Below are positions 1 to 8,520 of a DNA stretch of 50,278 nucleotides, one piece after another. The stretch covers positions 1-50,278 of the forward strand of contig JAUIBK010000025.1 in NCBI GenBank assembly GCA_030428205.1, given 5' to 3'. A program made the translations under genes and the position numbers. Position 1 is the stretch's first letter; the number at the start of each line of letters is the position of its first letter. Source of the DNA: a bacterium (GTDB taxonomy: Bacteria; Bdellovibrionota_C; UBA2361; RFPC01). Under the pieces are notes generated by a model. The model searched no databases and was not told the origin of the DNA. It was given only the letters and a program-made list of their open reading frames with translations.

Positions 1-21
1 CACACCGAGACTTGTGGCCAC

Positions 22-150
22 CATTTCTCGGTGGCCTGGGCGTTCTCAGTGGTTTATTTTTAGGCTGATACCAAGAAGCTGTCCGAAAACGCTCAGTGGT
101 GAATTTCAAGTCGAGTATAACCACTGAGTACACCGAGATCACCGAGAATG
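22..150. repeat. Imperfect inverted repeat built of CACCGAG/CACTGAG words
   Basis: The left arm (22-54) reads CTCGGTG...CTCAGTGGTT and the right arm (119-150) reads AACCACTGAG...CACCGAGA. The reverse complement of the right arm matches the left with a few mismatches, around a 64-base centre. The element fills the 217 bases downstream of the CotH gene, where I see no gene. It belongs to a class of intergenic elements in this window made from short, stuttered 6-8 base words in opposite orientations. Confidence 0.6.
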
Positions 151-217
151 AGTGAGTTATACTTACTTTTCGGACAAGTTCCGAGATCAAGGCCTGAAAT
201 CGAAAGAAGAAAAAGTA

Positions 218-3200
218 TTACACCTCTCCACCAGTTGCAATCTCAAACGCCTGCACATACTTACTCTTCTGAGCCGGAATAAGATCTATCCCCTTCTTCT
301 TAAAGGCGTCTTGAACCACCTGCATAATAACTTCTTGGTCTTGTAGAAACGCAGCACGAACTTCCTCAAGGCGCTCTTTCTGAGTCATATCACCAGAAGC
401 TTGTGCTTCTGCAATTCTCCTATCGAGAACATCTGATACATTACGCTCAAACTCGACTTCAATTTCAACAATAGTTCCAACCGTGTCCGGCCTACGTGCA
501 TTCTTCACACCAAGTTTTTTTGCACGGAGATACTTAACGTAGATCGGCCCATCATAGACTCGACTCTTATCGAGACTAATAATAAAAGACTGCTCTGGGT
601 TTGGTCCTGAGCCATAGTCAGACTGTATATTGAGGTGCTGACGAAAACGCTCTGTCAGCACAGCAAGACGTGGCTCAAAGTTGAGAGATTCCCCGTCGGC
701 GACTTCGTCTCTGAAAAGCTCCATTACTGCTTGGCCAGGGAGCGTCGCCATTCCTTTGTACATTCCAGTTTGGAAATACGGGATAAACTCGTCGAGATCC
801 CAGGGAGCCGAAGGCGGTAAATTTATCTCGCTAAAAGGAGTTGACTCTTTGCGGAACTCAAAGCGAGCTTCTTGCACCGTACTATATCCTCGACCAAGTT
901 CTTGGCGGCCGGTCTTAGCTTGAAACTCAAGCCGATAAGGCCACTCTTCAGGCCAATCTTGTTGCTTCACATGAATCTTATAAGCTTTCCAGCTTTTGTA
1001 ACGATTACGAAGTCGGTAAGAGACTCGCTCCCGGTAGGCATGATCGTCAGGTGTATCAAAATAGATATCTCTGAAAACAAAATCCTCAGTTTTATCATCA
1101 ACGTAGTAATCAGACTGAGTATGACGAGGAGCGTTCCACACCTCTCGGTCGTCGCCTTTCTTCGCTAACGCTTTACGAAGCCTTTTGGAGATATCTTCAA
1201 GTCGATACTCAGAGAGATTTTTTGCACGGAGCGAGTATTTGAACTCTCTCTCTGCCCGGGCGGCAGTGCCGTATCCCGTCTCATTGAGGATCGATTTATG
1301 AAGAACCGCTGGAACATTTATCTTCTTTGTTCCTTTCTCATGCACACGGGCATGCTCGGTTTGCATATAAAAAGGAAAGATATTCTCAAAACGACACTTC
1401 TCCATCGTGATTGTTGAGTGTTGAGCAGAGAGATAGTCTCCTTTTAAGGTCACAGAACGTAGACTTGCCGTACTATGGTGAATACTCAGTGCTCCTTGGT
1501 AATCAACAAAATCAAGCCGATCCCTTGTTCCACCCTCAAGTATCATGTGCTCAAGTACTGAGTCTTTACTATTTCTCAGCGCAACAACGCCCCACCCTTC
1601 TTCTGAGTTTTGCGCTAGGACATGGACAGGCTTCGCCTCAGTCCCCTCTACAATGAGCCGTCCACCATTGACGAAAAGAGAAGCTCCAGGAGCCATCTTA
1701 AGAAGAGCACCAGCTTTAATGGTTAAAACTGTGCCTGGTTCAACTTCAAGTGTCTCGTTCACATCGACAACGCCCTGGAGAACTTTTTGTTGCTCCATGC
1801 GATATTGGTCAGGACTCCACCAGACGATATTTTTTTTGTGTTTCGGCGATATCGCCAAAGTATCATCTCGAGTTGGAGTGTGCGGTTCTAAAGAAACAGC
1901 ATTCATCGCGTCAAAGGTAACGTTCTCTAAAAGGCTAGCACCTTGAGGAAGGCTCACTTCATACACATATGTAGCAGGCACAATTTCTGGAGACTTTCGT
2001 CGTATATATTTACGCTTTGAAAAGAGATGATCACGGAGCGCAAACACCGCTTTTCCATCTTGAACAACGGCAGAAATCTTCTGTGCTGCGGGATCTACAT
2101 CAGGACCCACATCAGCAACCCCCCGGCGAGTGAGGGTGACTGTTGTTCCTTCTGGAGCTTTTTCAAAATTGAGCGTGAGTTTTTTAATCTCTACTCCTGA
2201 ACGCGACTGGATTTGCACACCCAAGAACGCACGCAAGGAGGAAGGTTGAGTTACACGATATGCAACATTTGTAACCGCAAGTTCGCGTCGAATCATCGCA
2301 TGACGCTCATCAATAACGGAGTGTAACTCTGCAAGCGCCTCTTCCCATTCTTGATTACTAATATGCTCGATTCCCTTGTCATTAGCATGAAGCTTGAGAG
2401 CGAAGGCATACATATCAGGTCGAAGCTTTGAAGTTTCTTGCGAGACAAGCTCATGAAGCGTTGGCGCTGCCAGAGGGCCGTGAATAGCTTCCCAGAGGGC
2501 TCTGTCTTTTTGCGCTCGGAATTCTGGATTCGAGTTTGTGACACGAAAGAGGGCATTAGTGCCCATATCAAGGGGCATCTCGTTCTTCCAGAAGTACGCA
2601 ACTGAATCCCATACAATTGGCGAAAACTTTCCGCTATCAGGATTGAAGTAGAGCTTTCCATTGTGAGTTTCATCGACATGCACCGAACCTACAAGCTCTA
2701 AGAAGGCCATGTACTTCGTTAAGGCAGGAATATCGACAAGTGCTTGCATCCGATCGTAAAAACGGTACGGGTCATGCTCCTTTTTAATGATATCACTCAG
2801 TGCTCGAAGCTCTTTGTTCCCCTCTTCTTCTGTTGGAGACTTGACCTTCCAAGCGTCAGGGTGGAAATAAAGAAGAGGTCGCTCTTCCCCTCCATAGATT
2901 TGTTCTGACTCAATATCACCAACAAAAATCTTTCCAACCGGGAGACGTTTACGGCGGAGAAAATCTTGATTTGGCTGCTCTAAGAGAAGACGAACACCAT
3001 CAAATTGACGGTTGAGCCGAAAGTGAACAAACTCAGCATGGGGGACAAGAAGCCCTCCCATGCGTTCAGCCATCTGGTAACCAAGCCAGTTTGAGATCTG
3101 AGTACGCACACGGGGGACGTTGAGATTGAACTCATTCATACCTTGGTAAAACTTTCCATCCCGTAAAACGATTCGCCAACTTTTATTGGGAAATGCCCAA

Positions 3201-3634
3201 TGATTTACAGAATCACCACGAAAGCGCACTTCTGCATCATAGATTTTTCCACCAAGTCGTACTTTTGCTTTTTCGAGGTCTAGATCTGTTTGGGGAAGAT
3301 GCTTTTGAAGAGCATCCATCCGCTTACCCTTAATGTAAATTTCTGTAACGGGGAGCTGAGTATTTTTAAGATCTTCGTGGTTGGCTTCTAGCGAAAGCTG
3401 GGTAAGTCGAAAAGCTTTCTTCGTTCCAAGCCATACTCGCTCAAAGTAGCTAAAACCTTGAGCGTATCTCTCACGTGGCATATTTGCGAGATAGTCCAAA
3501 ACCCCATTAAGAACAAAACCAACCACGATCAGAAACAAGGCGTAACGTACGAACTTCCTTCTCCTTCTTCTCCATCGGTGTTGGCGGAGGACTGTCTTAT
3601 CCAATTGAGTATCTGGTTGATCTGGGGTGCTCAT
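218..3634 (-). CDS. Membrane-anchored CotH-domain / beta-helix / CYTH-like fusion protein
   Basis: This is a 1138-residue protein. Residues 1-50 hold a very basic stretch (RRRRRK) followed by one hydrophobic segment, so it is probably an inner-membrane anchor with the bulk outside. Residues of roughly 85-460 resemble the CotH kinase family (RFRGDSVNHWAF, later GKLYFNPDSGKFSPIVWD). Residues of roughly 620-790 look like a right-handed beta-helix region (VEPGTVLTIKAGALLKMAPG, then short beta-rung phrases). The C-terminal 280 residues look CYTH/VTC-like: DIYFDTPDDHAYRERVSYRL, and near the end TVGTIVEIEVEF, which fits the ExExE-type strand of triphosphate tunnel enzymes. In many bacteria CotH proteins and VTC-type polyphosphate polymerase domains are encoded by adjacent genes, so one polypeptide carrying both is notable. 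The start ATG has AGGAG 11 bases upstream. CotH is confident; the CYTH assignment is moderate. Confidence 0.8.
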   Translation of the reverse strand: MSTPDQPDTQLDKTVLRQHRWRRRRRKFVRYALFLIVVGFVLNGVLDYLANMPRERYAQGFSYFERVWLGTKKAFRLTQLSLEANHEDLKNTQLPVTEIYIKGKRMDALQKHLPQTDLDLEKAKVRLGGKIYDAEVRFRGDSVNHWAFPNKSWRIVLRDGKFYQGMNEFNLNVPRVRTQISNWLGYQMAERMGGLLVPHAEFVHFRLNRQFDGVRLLLEQPNQDFLRRKRLPVGKIFVGDIESEQIYGGEERPLLYFHPDAWKVKSPTEEEGNKELRALSDIIKKEHDPYRFYDRMQALVDIPALTKYMAFLELVGSVHVDETHNGKLYFNPDSGKFSPIVWDSVAYFWKNEMPLDMGTNALFRVTNSNPEFRAQKDRALWEAIHGPLAAPTLHELVSQETSKLRPDMYAFALKLHANDKGIEHISNQEWEEALAELHSVIDERHAMIRRELAVTNVAYRVTQPSSLRAFLGVQIQSRSGVEIKKLTLNFEKAPEGTTVTLTRRGVADVGPDVDPAAQKISAVVQDGKAVFALRDHLFSKRKYIRRKSPEIVPATYVYEVSLPQGASLLENVTFDAMNAVSLEPHTPTRDDTLAISPKHKKNIVWWSPDQYRMEQQKVLQGVVDVNETLEVEPGTVLTIKAGALLKMAPGASLFVNGGRLIVEGTEAKPVHVLAQNSEEGWGVVALRNSKDSVLEHMILEGGTRDRLDFVDYQGALSIHHSTASLRSVTLKGDYLSAQHSTITMEKCRFENIFPFYMQTEHARVHEKGTKKINVPAVLHKSILNETGYGTAARAEREFKYSLRAKNLSEYRLEDISKRLRKALAKKGDDREVWNAPRHTQSDYYVDDKTEDFVFRDIYFDTPDDHAYRERVSYRLRNRYKSWKAYKIHVKQQDWPEEWPYRLEFQAKTGRQELGRGYSTVQEARFEFRKESTPFSEINLPPSAPWDLDEFIPYFQTGMYKGMATLPGQAVMELFRDEVADGESLNFEPRLAVLTERFRQHLNIQSDYGSGPNPEQSFIISLDKSRVYDGPIYVKYLRAKKLGVKNARRPDTVGTIVEIEVEFERNVSDVLDRRIAEAQASGDMTQKERLEEVRAAFLQDQEVIMQVVQDAFKKKGIDLIPAQKSKYVQAFEIATGGEV

Positions 3635-3844
3635 ACAGCTCTAGGCTCCTGACAATTCATGCCTCAATGACATGCCCCACGACCATCAGGATAAGCTCAT
3701 TACCCACCTGCTCCTCGGCTTCGACACTGACTCGATTTCTCGAAGTCAAAGAGCAGTAACTTGCCTAAACCTAATAACGCTGGACACGCACCAGGAGTAT
3801 ATAGTGCTCGGAATGGCAGAACAAATCGTGAGAGCTAAAAATTT

Positions 3845-4219
3845 TTAGCGGCGGGCACGCTTCTGACGAGGAACCCAAATCGCCTCTCCTGTTAGAGGAG
3901 AATACGCGGCAACAAGCTCTTGCTCTCCCCGGGTGGACGCCAAGGGGGCCGCTTTCATTGCACGTACAGGCTTTCGCTTTGGCACAAGCGTGGTTTTTCC
4001 TGTCAGCGGAGAGTAGGCAACCGCCATTCCTTCTGGAACTCTTTGATTTTTCTGCTCAAATGGCTCGTGAGTTGGCGGATGTCGATAGAGAGTCCCCGCC
4101 TGCTGGCTATAGAGAGCTTGTCTCTCAGCTATCTTCTTCTGGCTGCGTTGCAATTCTTGAGTTGGAGCGCACGCAATCAGTGAGAAGAGAAGGATGAACG
4201 ATATGAATAACTTAGCCAT
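3845..4219 (-). CDS. Small lipoprotein with two YSPLTG repeats
   Basis: The product is about 124 residues. I chose the start at 4219 (MAKLFIS) because AAGGAG lies just upstream; the frame is open a further 11 codons but has no such site. The signal peptide ends in FSLIAC, a lipobox, so the mature protein should begin at that Cys and be lipid-anchored in the envelope. The C-terminal half carries two copies of an AYSPLTG-x4-VP phrase about 40 residues apart, each followed by a basic tail (KRKP, RQKRARR). I do not recognise the family. It is divergent from ytoQ, with 86 bases between the two starts. Confidence 0.75.
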   Translation of the reverse strand: MAKLFISFILLFSLIACAPTQELQRSQKKIAERQALYSQQAGTLYRHPPTHEPFEQKNQRVPEGMAVAYSPLTGKTTLVPKRKPVRAMKAAPLASTRGEQELVAAYSPLTGEAIWVPRQKRARR

Positions 4220-4305
4220 AGAAACTCCTTGTTCTGCTTTCAAAGGTAGCAAAATTCAGGACGTTAAGATAATTTTTCTGCTCAAGGTCAAAGACAGGAG
4301 CAGAC

Positions 4306-4764
4306 ATGAACATCAAAACTCCACTACGAGTTTACCTCTCTGGTGAAATCCACTCAGATTGGAGAGCCCAGATCTTACAAGGCATCTCCGAGAGAGAACT
4401 TCCCATCGAAGCCCTCACTCCGGTAACAAACCATGAAGCAAGTGATGCTTGCGGTGAACGCATCCTAGGAGCCGAAGAGAAAGCGTTTTGGAAAGACCAT
4501 AAAGCGGCCAAGATAAATCTCATTCGGATTCACTCATCCATCGAGCGAGCAGATATCGTGATTGTTCGCTTCGGCGAAAAGTATAAACAGTGGAATGCTG
4601 CTTTTGATGCTGGTTATGCCGTTGCCAAGGGAAAGAAACTCATCGTCATGCATAGCGAGGAACACATTCATGCCCTCAAAGAGATCGACGGAGCGGCACA
4701 CGCTGTTGTTGAGACTCCGCAAGAGGCAGTGGAGATCTTACGGTATGTAACATTGCAAGAGTAG
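4306..4764 (+). CDS. ytoQ: YtoQ family protein
   Basis: The 152-residue protein matches the conserved YtoQ pattern of Bacillus and proteobacteria along its whole length. It has VYLSGEIHSDWR at the N-terminus, then the ILGAEEKAFWKDHKAAKIN region, DIVIVRFGEKYKQWNAAFDA in the middle, and KGKKLIVMHSEEHIHALKEI near the end. The fold is thought to be nucleoside 2-deoxyribosyltransferase-like, but the biochemical role is unknown to me. It is a cytosolic, single-domain protein of normal family length. AGGAG lies 5 bases before the ATG. It has no obvious operon partner and is followed by a gap full of hairpins. Confidence 0.9.
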   Translation: MNIKTPLRVYLSGEIHSDWRAQILQGISERELPIEALTPVTNHEASDACGERILGAEEKAFWKDHKAAKINLIRIHSSIERADIVIVRFGEKYKQWNAAFDAGYAVAKGKKLIVMHSEEHIHALKEIDGAAHAVVETPQEAVEILRYVTLQE

Positions 4765-4801
4765 GTAAAAGCCTTTCCTCTAAGATCTCTACTTTCCGTT
4801 A

Positions 4802-4889
4802 CCATTTTCTTGAACTTTTTTCTCCGTGGCTAAAGTTTATACTCTACGCCAAAGAGGTGCGCCACGGAGAAAAAAGTTCAAGAAAATGG
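4802..4889. repeat. Perfect 29-bp inverted repeat with 30-base loop
   Basis: The left arm at 4802-4830 and the right arm at 4861-4889 are exact reverse complements (CCATTTTCTTGAAC... / ...GTTCAAGAAAATGG). The loop contains TTTATACTCTACG. It is the first of three hairpins filling the 359-base gene-free stretch between ytoQ and the next gene. The arm is too long and too perfect for an ordinary terminator, although it could still stop ytoQ transcription. Confidence 0.85.
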
Positions 4890-4974
4890 CTGGTCAACCC
4901 TAAGACAAACTACACCAGTACTCTCTGCATCTGCAATCAGAACAGTATTTCTACACGGACCAACCCAACTGGTA

Positions 4975-5035
4975 CTAGTGCTATGGCCAAAAAGTTTTTT
5001 CACTTCGTTCAAACCCTTTTTGGCCATAGCACTAG
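4975..5035. repeat. Perfect 20-bp inverted repeat
   Basis: CTAGTGCTATGGCCAAAAAG at 4975-4994 is exactly complementary to 5016-5035, with a 21-base loop. It is the second hairpin of the cluster between 4802 and 5078. Confidence 0.8.
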
Positions 5036-5048
5036 CCAGCTGTATTGT

Positions 5049-5080
5049 CCCTCCGGGGGTTTTTGCCTCCGGCAAAAAAG
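5049..5080. terminator. Terminator-like hairpin after the 4.8-5.1 kb repeat cluster
   Basis: TTTTTGCC (5060-5067), TCC, GGCAAAAA (5071-5078) forms a short GC-capped hairpin flanked by T and A runs. It could act on the minus strand for the gene ending at 5124 only if that transcript extends this far, or on the plus strand for ytoQ. It is preceded by CCCTCCGGGGG, a phrase that recurs at about 35056 in a similar hairpin cluster. Confidence 0.4.
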
Positions 5081-5123
5081 TGTGGCTCCTAGCTTAACCG
5101 GCAAGAATTAATTTGTCACCACA

Positions 5124-6548
5124 CTAGATATTTCCAGATCGAGAACACGGCTCTATCGGCCCAAGGCATTTCCCGCCAGTTCCTTCGATGTAAATGTTAC
5201 CATTTCCGCCGTTCTTCTTAGATTTAGAACGGAGGCCAGAACAGGTATCACCGGTCCCACTTCCCCATCCTGAGTAAAAGTGTTGAGCACCGTTATTTAC
5301 GCCTGGGATACTTGAAGACTTAAAGCCCATTCGTCCGATGACAACACCACTAGAAGAAAAAATGCGCACATCATTTCCACCAGGTTTTTTACTCCCAGTG
5401 TAAAGAGCTACCGGCTTATGCTTTCGTGGCCCATCAGCATCAGCGTATGGCTTATAGAGAACCCCTCCTCCAACACCTCCATACCCCTTACAACTGTTTT
5501 TGCCAGAGCCAACAGGTCCAGAAGTGTCTTCTTCAGACGAAGAATCTCCACCTGACTTCCTAAAGTTTCCATTATTGATCAGGTCAGCTAACACAGACCC
5601 GTTATCTGACCGAGAAACAGTCTGCGGCTCGTTTATACCGAGAGGATCTACTATGGTGAGAGAACCACTCTTTACAAGAGCAATCTCTTCTCCTGGTCGA
5701 TTTGGGAGGTAATCACCTACCAAGACATAATTTTCGTACGATCCTGTAAAATCACGAGAGTAAAGTATCGAACCAGTATTTGGATTAAAAACTCGCACGC
5801 GGAAAGCACCCGTTGAGAGTCGAGAAAAGAGATAAAAAGCATCTTTTCCGTTTGCTTGAAGAAGGGGGCCCGCGTCTTGAACCGTTTTTCTTACAGCAGC
5901 ATTCAGTTTTACTTTTGATGTTTGCCCATTAAGAGATTTAAAAATAAGTTGGTAGCGCTTCACACTCTTTCCTCGAGTTCGAAGGAGTGCCACTTCATCC
6001 GTCAAGCCGTCTCTACTGATAAAGAAATAATCTTGCGCTTTTTTAACATTTCGAAGGCCAAAGTAGCCAACGGTACGAGCCACGCCTCCTTCAAAAGCAT
6101 TTGGCTGAATAACAATCTTTGATTTCGCAGAGACACGCACCGCTCCACAGATACCATCCCCATCGTAATCACCTCCGGAGATAAGAGCTCGATCTTTCTT
6201 TCTTCCAAAGGTTTGCGATCCAGCTCCTTTGACGCTCCAGGTTGCATTCTTTCCTGAGCGAGAGATCGTAGCAAGCTGAAGTGCAGTTTGTGAGAGCCAA
6301 CGACACGGTGCAAGGATGTCCCCATCAGCTCCATACTGATCCCCTGCAACCACGGAAGAGGCTGACGTGGTTCCTGCATCGAGGGTATAAGATGACCATG
6401 AAAGAGATCCGTTAGTACCAACATTCACAGAGAGGAGATCGGCCGTTCCATTGCCATCGACATCGATGGACTCGGCAAGAGCAAAGAAGGGCAAGAATAA
6501 ACTGATTGCAAAACAGCAAGTTGCCAGTCCAATCGTCTTTTTACTCAT
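5124..6548 (-). CDS. Secreted VCBS/FG-GAP-like repeat protein
   Basis: The product is 474 residues from the start at 6548 (MSKKTIG), preceded by GGAG. An upstream ATG at 6572 has no ribosome site. A classical signal peptide ends near LPFFALA. The mature part opens with SIDVDGNGTADLLSVNVG and later has GGDYDGDGICGAVRVSAKS, calcium-binding phrases typical of VCBS/FG-GAP propeller-like repeats. The C-terminal 120 residues are Gly/Ser/Lys rich with several Cys, for example CKGYGGVGGGV and the terminal CLGPIEPCSRSG, which suggests a disulfide-bonded or unstructured surface tail. It is probably exported, possibly adhesive. It lies downstream of, and co-oriented with, another secreted Ca-binding repeat protein. 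Confidence 0.7.
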   Translation of the reverse strand: MSKKTIGLATCCFAISLFLPFFALAESIDVDGNGTADLLSVNVGTNGSLSWSSYTLDAGTTSASSVVAGDQYGADGDILAPCRWLSQTALQLATISRSGKNATWSVKGAGSQTFGRKKDRALISGGDYDGDGICGAVRVSAKSKIVIQPNAFEGGVARTVGYFGLRNVKKAQDYFFISRDGLTDEVALLRTRGKSVKRYQLIFKSLNGQTSKVKLNAAVRKTVQDAGPLLQANGKDAFYLFSRLSTGAFRVRVFNPNTGSILYSRDFTGSYENYVLVGDYLPNRPGEEIALVKSGSLTIVDPLGINEPQTVSRSDNGSVLADLINNGNFRKSGGDSSSEEDTSGPVGSGKNSCKGYGGVGGGVLYKPYADADGPRKHKPVALYTGSKKPGGNDVRIFSSSGVVIGRMGFKSSSIPGVNNGAQHFYSGWGSGTGDTCSGLRSKSKKNGGNGNIYIEGTGGKCLGPIEPCSRSGNI

Positions 6549-6599
6549 AGGTCTCCATCCTTCATCGGTCATAGACTAAAACAATATAGGGGGTGAAAA

Positions 6600-7553
6600 T
6601 TATCCTCGATATTCAGGTATCGTCGGATCACCACCGAGGCTCACTTCTTTGCCGTCAAGAATACCATCAAAGTCCGTGTCAGCAGAATTTGGCTCCGAGG
6701 AAAGAACCACTTCGAGACCATCAGACAGGCCGTCACGATCTGTATCCTTTGACTGAGGGTTTGTGCCTATCTCATTTTCATAATCATTGCTGAGACCGTC
6801 ACCATCAAGATCCTCGGGCCGAGAGCTTGCATCAAGGGGGTTGCTCTGAGAGAGAACTTCTGCACCATCAATAACTCCATCACCGTCAGAATCTTGATCC
6901 TCTGGATCGGTGCCTGCTGAAAGCTCTTCGTTATACCCAAGACCATCGAGATCCCGATCTATTTGTTGCATGCGGATCGAAAGTCGTGAAACTGGAGCCG
7001 GCGGAGTACTATTTGGGTTATCAATCTCGGTGCCAAAATCTTGCTCAAGCCTGTCGGTATATCCATCCCCGTCACTATCTTGGCCGGAACCCAGTAGCTC
7101 AGAGTCGTCTTCATAAAGACGGCCAAGCCAGTTTCCCTTCGCTGTCCCATTTGTCGAGGAGAGGTCGGCTAGGCTCTTAAGAGAAATCACACCATCTTGA
7201 GAAGTTGAAATGGAATCACTCGTAGAATCATTTTTTACACCAAGAGCACCAAGCTCACGAAAGAGAGAGAGAGTTTCTGTCTCTGTATCGTCGTCCTCGT
7301 CATCATCGTCATCGTCCGTATCATCGGTCGAATCATCATCTTCATCGTCATCATCAGGAGTTGGTGTCGGCGTAGGTGTGTCAACAACTCCTGAGTCGTC
7401 ATCAGTAGGAGTAGGGGTTGGGGTAGCCGTACTGGAGGATTGAGACGCAAGTTCATAGTCCTCGCGACAGTAGTTCTTCCCGCTGAGAAAAAGGATCAAA
7501 ACAGCGCAGCCAAGTAAGCGACCAAAGAGCCCTTGAAGACCAACGTTGTTCAT
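6600..7553 (-). CDS. Secreted protein with thrombospondin type 3 calcium-binding repeats
   Basis: The protein has 317 residues and GGAG 7 bases before the ATG. The N-terminal 35 residues are hydrophobic like a signal peptide; a Cys follows (KNYC) but is not a convincing lipobox. Residues 45-95 are a TPTPTPTP and Asp/Glu/Thr low-complexity linker. From about residue 155 to the end there are four or more repeats of the DSDGDGxxDxxE type, such as DSDGDGYTDRLEQDFG, DSDGDGVIDGAEV, DTDRDGLSDGLEV and DTDFDGILDGKEV, which bind Ca2+ in the thrombospondin type 3 family. The protein ends right after the last repeat. It is extracellular or outer-surface; its role may be structural or adhesive. The neighbouring minus-strand gene is another Ca-binding-type secreted protein 51 bases downstream. 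Confidence 0.8.
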   Translation of the reverse strand: MNNVGLQGLFGRLLGCAVLILFLSGKNYCREDYELASQSSSTATPTPTPTDDDSGVVDTPTPTPTPDDDDEDDDSTDDTDDDDDDEDDDTETETLSLFRELGALGVKNDSTSDSISTSQDGVISLKSLADLSSTNGTAKGNWLGRLYEDDSELLGSGQDSDGDGYTDRLEQDFGTEIDNPNSTPPAPVSRLSIRMQQIDRDLDGLGYNEELSAGTDPEDQDSDGDGVIDGAEVLSQSNPLDASSRPEDLDGDGLSNDYENEIGTNPQSKDTDRDGLSDGLEVVLSSEPNSADTDFDGILDGKEVSLGGDPTIPEYRG

Positions 7554-7803
7554 ACAGTACTCCAGTAGAAAGTTCTCGTCAGCAGAGTATACCTAGGAGA
7601 CTAAAAGCCGACCAGAGACGATGTTCAACAACGCCAACCAATCAAACAATGTTTTATATCCTTGTGTAGCGTAGTGTAGATATTCGAGAACCATTCACGT
7701 ATGTTCGTGACATAGGAGGTCTGTCCATGTTTCGTCATTCATGACACATTCCTCGAACAGCATCCTTATCTATAACGACTAGTAATTTGGAGACAGACGT
7801 ACA

Positions 7804-8388
7804 ATGGCTCATGAACTCCCACCACTTCCTTACGACTACGAAGCACTTGAACCACATATCGATGGTCAAACAATGAAGCTCCACCACGACATCCACCACC
7901 TTGGATATGTCAAAGGACTCAACAATGCAGAAGCAAAACTCGCTGAGGCACGAGAGAGTGGAGATTTTGGACTTGTAAAACACTGGGAACGAGAGGCTGC
8001 TTTTCACGGTGCTGGTCATTTTCTACACTGCATCTTTTGGGAAAACATGAGCCCAAATGGCGGAGGAGAGCCAAGTGGTGCGCTCGCAGACGCAATAAAC
8101 AGCCGCTTTGGCAGCTTTTCCAATTTTTCAGCTCAATTTCTTGCTGCTGGCGGTGCTGTAGAAGGATCCGGTTGGGTACTACTCGTAAAAAACAATGCGA
8201 CTGGCACACTCGACATTCTCACCTCAGAAAAACACCAGAACCTTACTCAATGGGTTGTAACTCCCCTTCTCGTCTGTGATGTATGGGAACACGCCTACTA
8301 TCTTAAGTATCAAAACAGACGGGCTGAGTACCTTCAGGCTTTTATGAATGTCATCAATTGGGATGATGTTGCAAAGAGACTTGGGTAA
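7804..8388 (+). CDS. sodA/sodB: Fe/Mn-family superoxide dismutase
   Basis: The 194-residue protein covers the full Fe/Mn SOD family. It disproportionates superoxide to O2 and H2O2 in the cytosol. The metal ligands are visible: H27 (MKLHHDIHH), H75 (HCIFW), D159 and H163 (CDVWEHAYYL). The gateway Tyr is Y35. At the positions used to separate the metal types, I see Gly71 four residues before the second ligand and Gln145 in KHQN. Both lean towards the Mn type, but a cambialistic enzyme is possible. There is no signal peptide. GGAG lies 11 bases before the ATG, and a perfect stem-loop follows the stop. It appears to be transcribed alone. Confidence 0.95.
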   Translation: MAHELPPLPYDYEALEPHIDGQTMKLHHDIHHLGYVKGLNNAEAKLAEARESGDFGLVKHWEREAAFHGAGHFLHCIFWENMSPNGGGEPSGALADAINSRFGSFSNFSAQFLAAGGAVEGSGWVLLVKNNATGTLDILTSEKHQNLTQWVVTPLLVCDVWEHAYYLKYQNRRAEYLQAFMNVINWDDVAKRLG

Positions 8389-8392
8389 TTCT

Positions 8393-8416
8393 CTATGCCC
8401 GTCCCTACGGGCATAG
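8393..8416 (+). terminator. Stem-loop after superoxide dismutase
   Basis: CTATGCCCGT (8393-8402), loop CCCT, ACGGGCATAG (8407-8416) is a perfect 10-bp stem starting 5 bases after the sod stop. No U-run follows, so termination is likely but not certain. Confidence 0.55.
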
Positions 8417-8420
8417 CCCT

Positions 8421-8453
8421 TACTCTTGCACTTCATCTTGCTCTTGCACCTCC
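8421..8453. repeat. CTTCATCTTGCTCTTGC stuttered-word repeat, copy 1
   Basis: The core at 8431-8447 is identical, reverse-complemented, to 12029-12045. The sequence is composed of variants of CTTGCAC/CTTGCTC. It lies between sod and the promoter of the next operon. Confidence 0.5.
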
Positions 8454-8482
8454 AATGAGAACTTTCAACGAAACCAATCAGT

Positions 8483-8512
8483 TTGGCTTTTTATCTCGTT
8501 GAGGAGTATACT
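8483..8512 (+). promoter_or_regulatory. Sigma70-like promoter giving a nearly leaderless transcript
   Basis: TTGGCT at 8483-8488 and TATACT at 8507-8512 are separated by 18 bases. A start 6-8 bases past the -10 box would fall at about 8519, right at the ATG at 8521. The GAGGAG at 8501-8506 is inside the promoter and too far from the ATG to be a good ribosome site, so this operon may be translated from a leaderless mRNA. Confidence 0.45.
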
Positions 8513-8520
8513 CTCACCCC

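Noticed and set aside
1..217. CRISPR array from the short repeated CACCGAG words
   Set aside because: There are no uniform direct repeats of 24-37 bases with unique spacers and no cas genes; the words are short and in inverted arms.
152..346. Short plus-strand open frame at the left end
   Set aside because: It overlaps the CotH gene on the opposite strand for most of its length and has no ribosome site or recognisable motif.
7210..7443. Ser/Val repeat open frame within the thrombospondin-type gene
   Set aside because: It is a shadow of the Asp/Thr/Pro low-complexity linker on the other strand.
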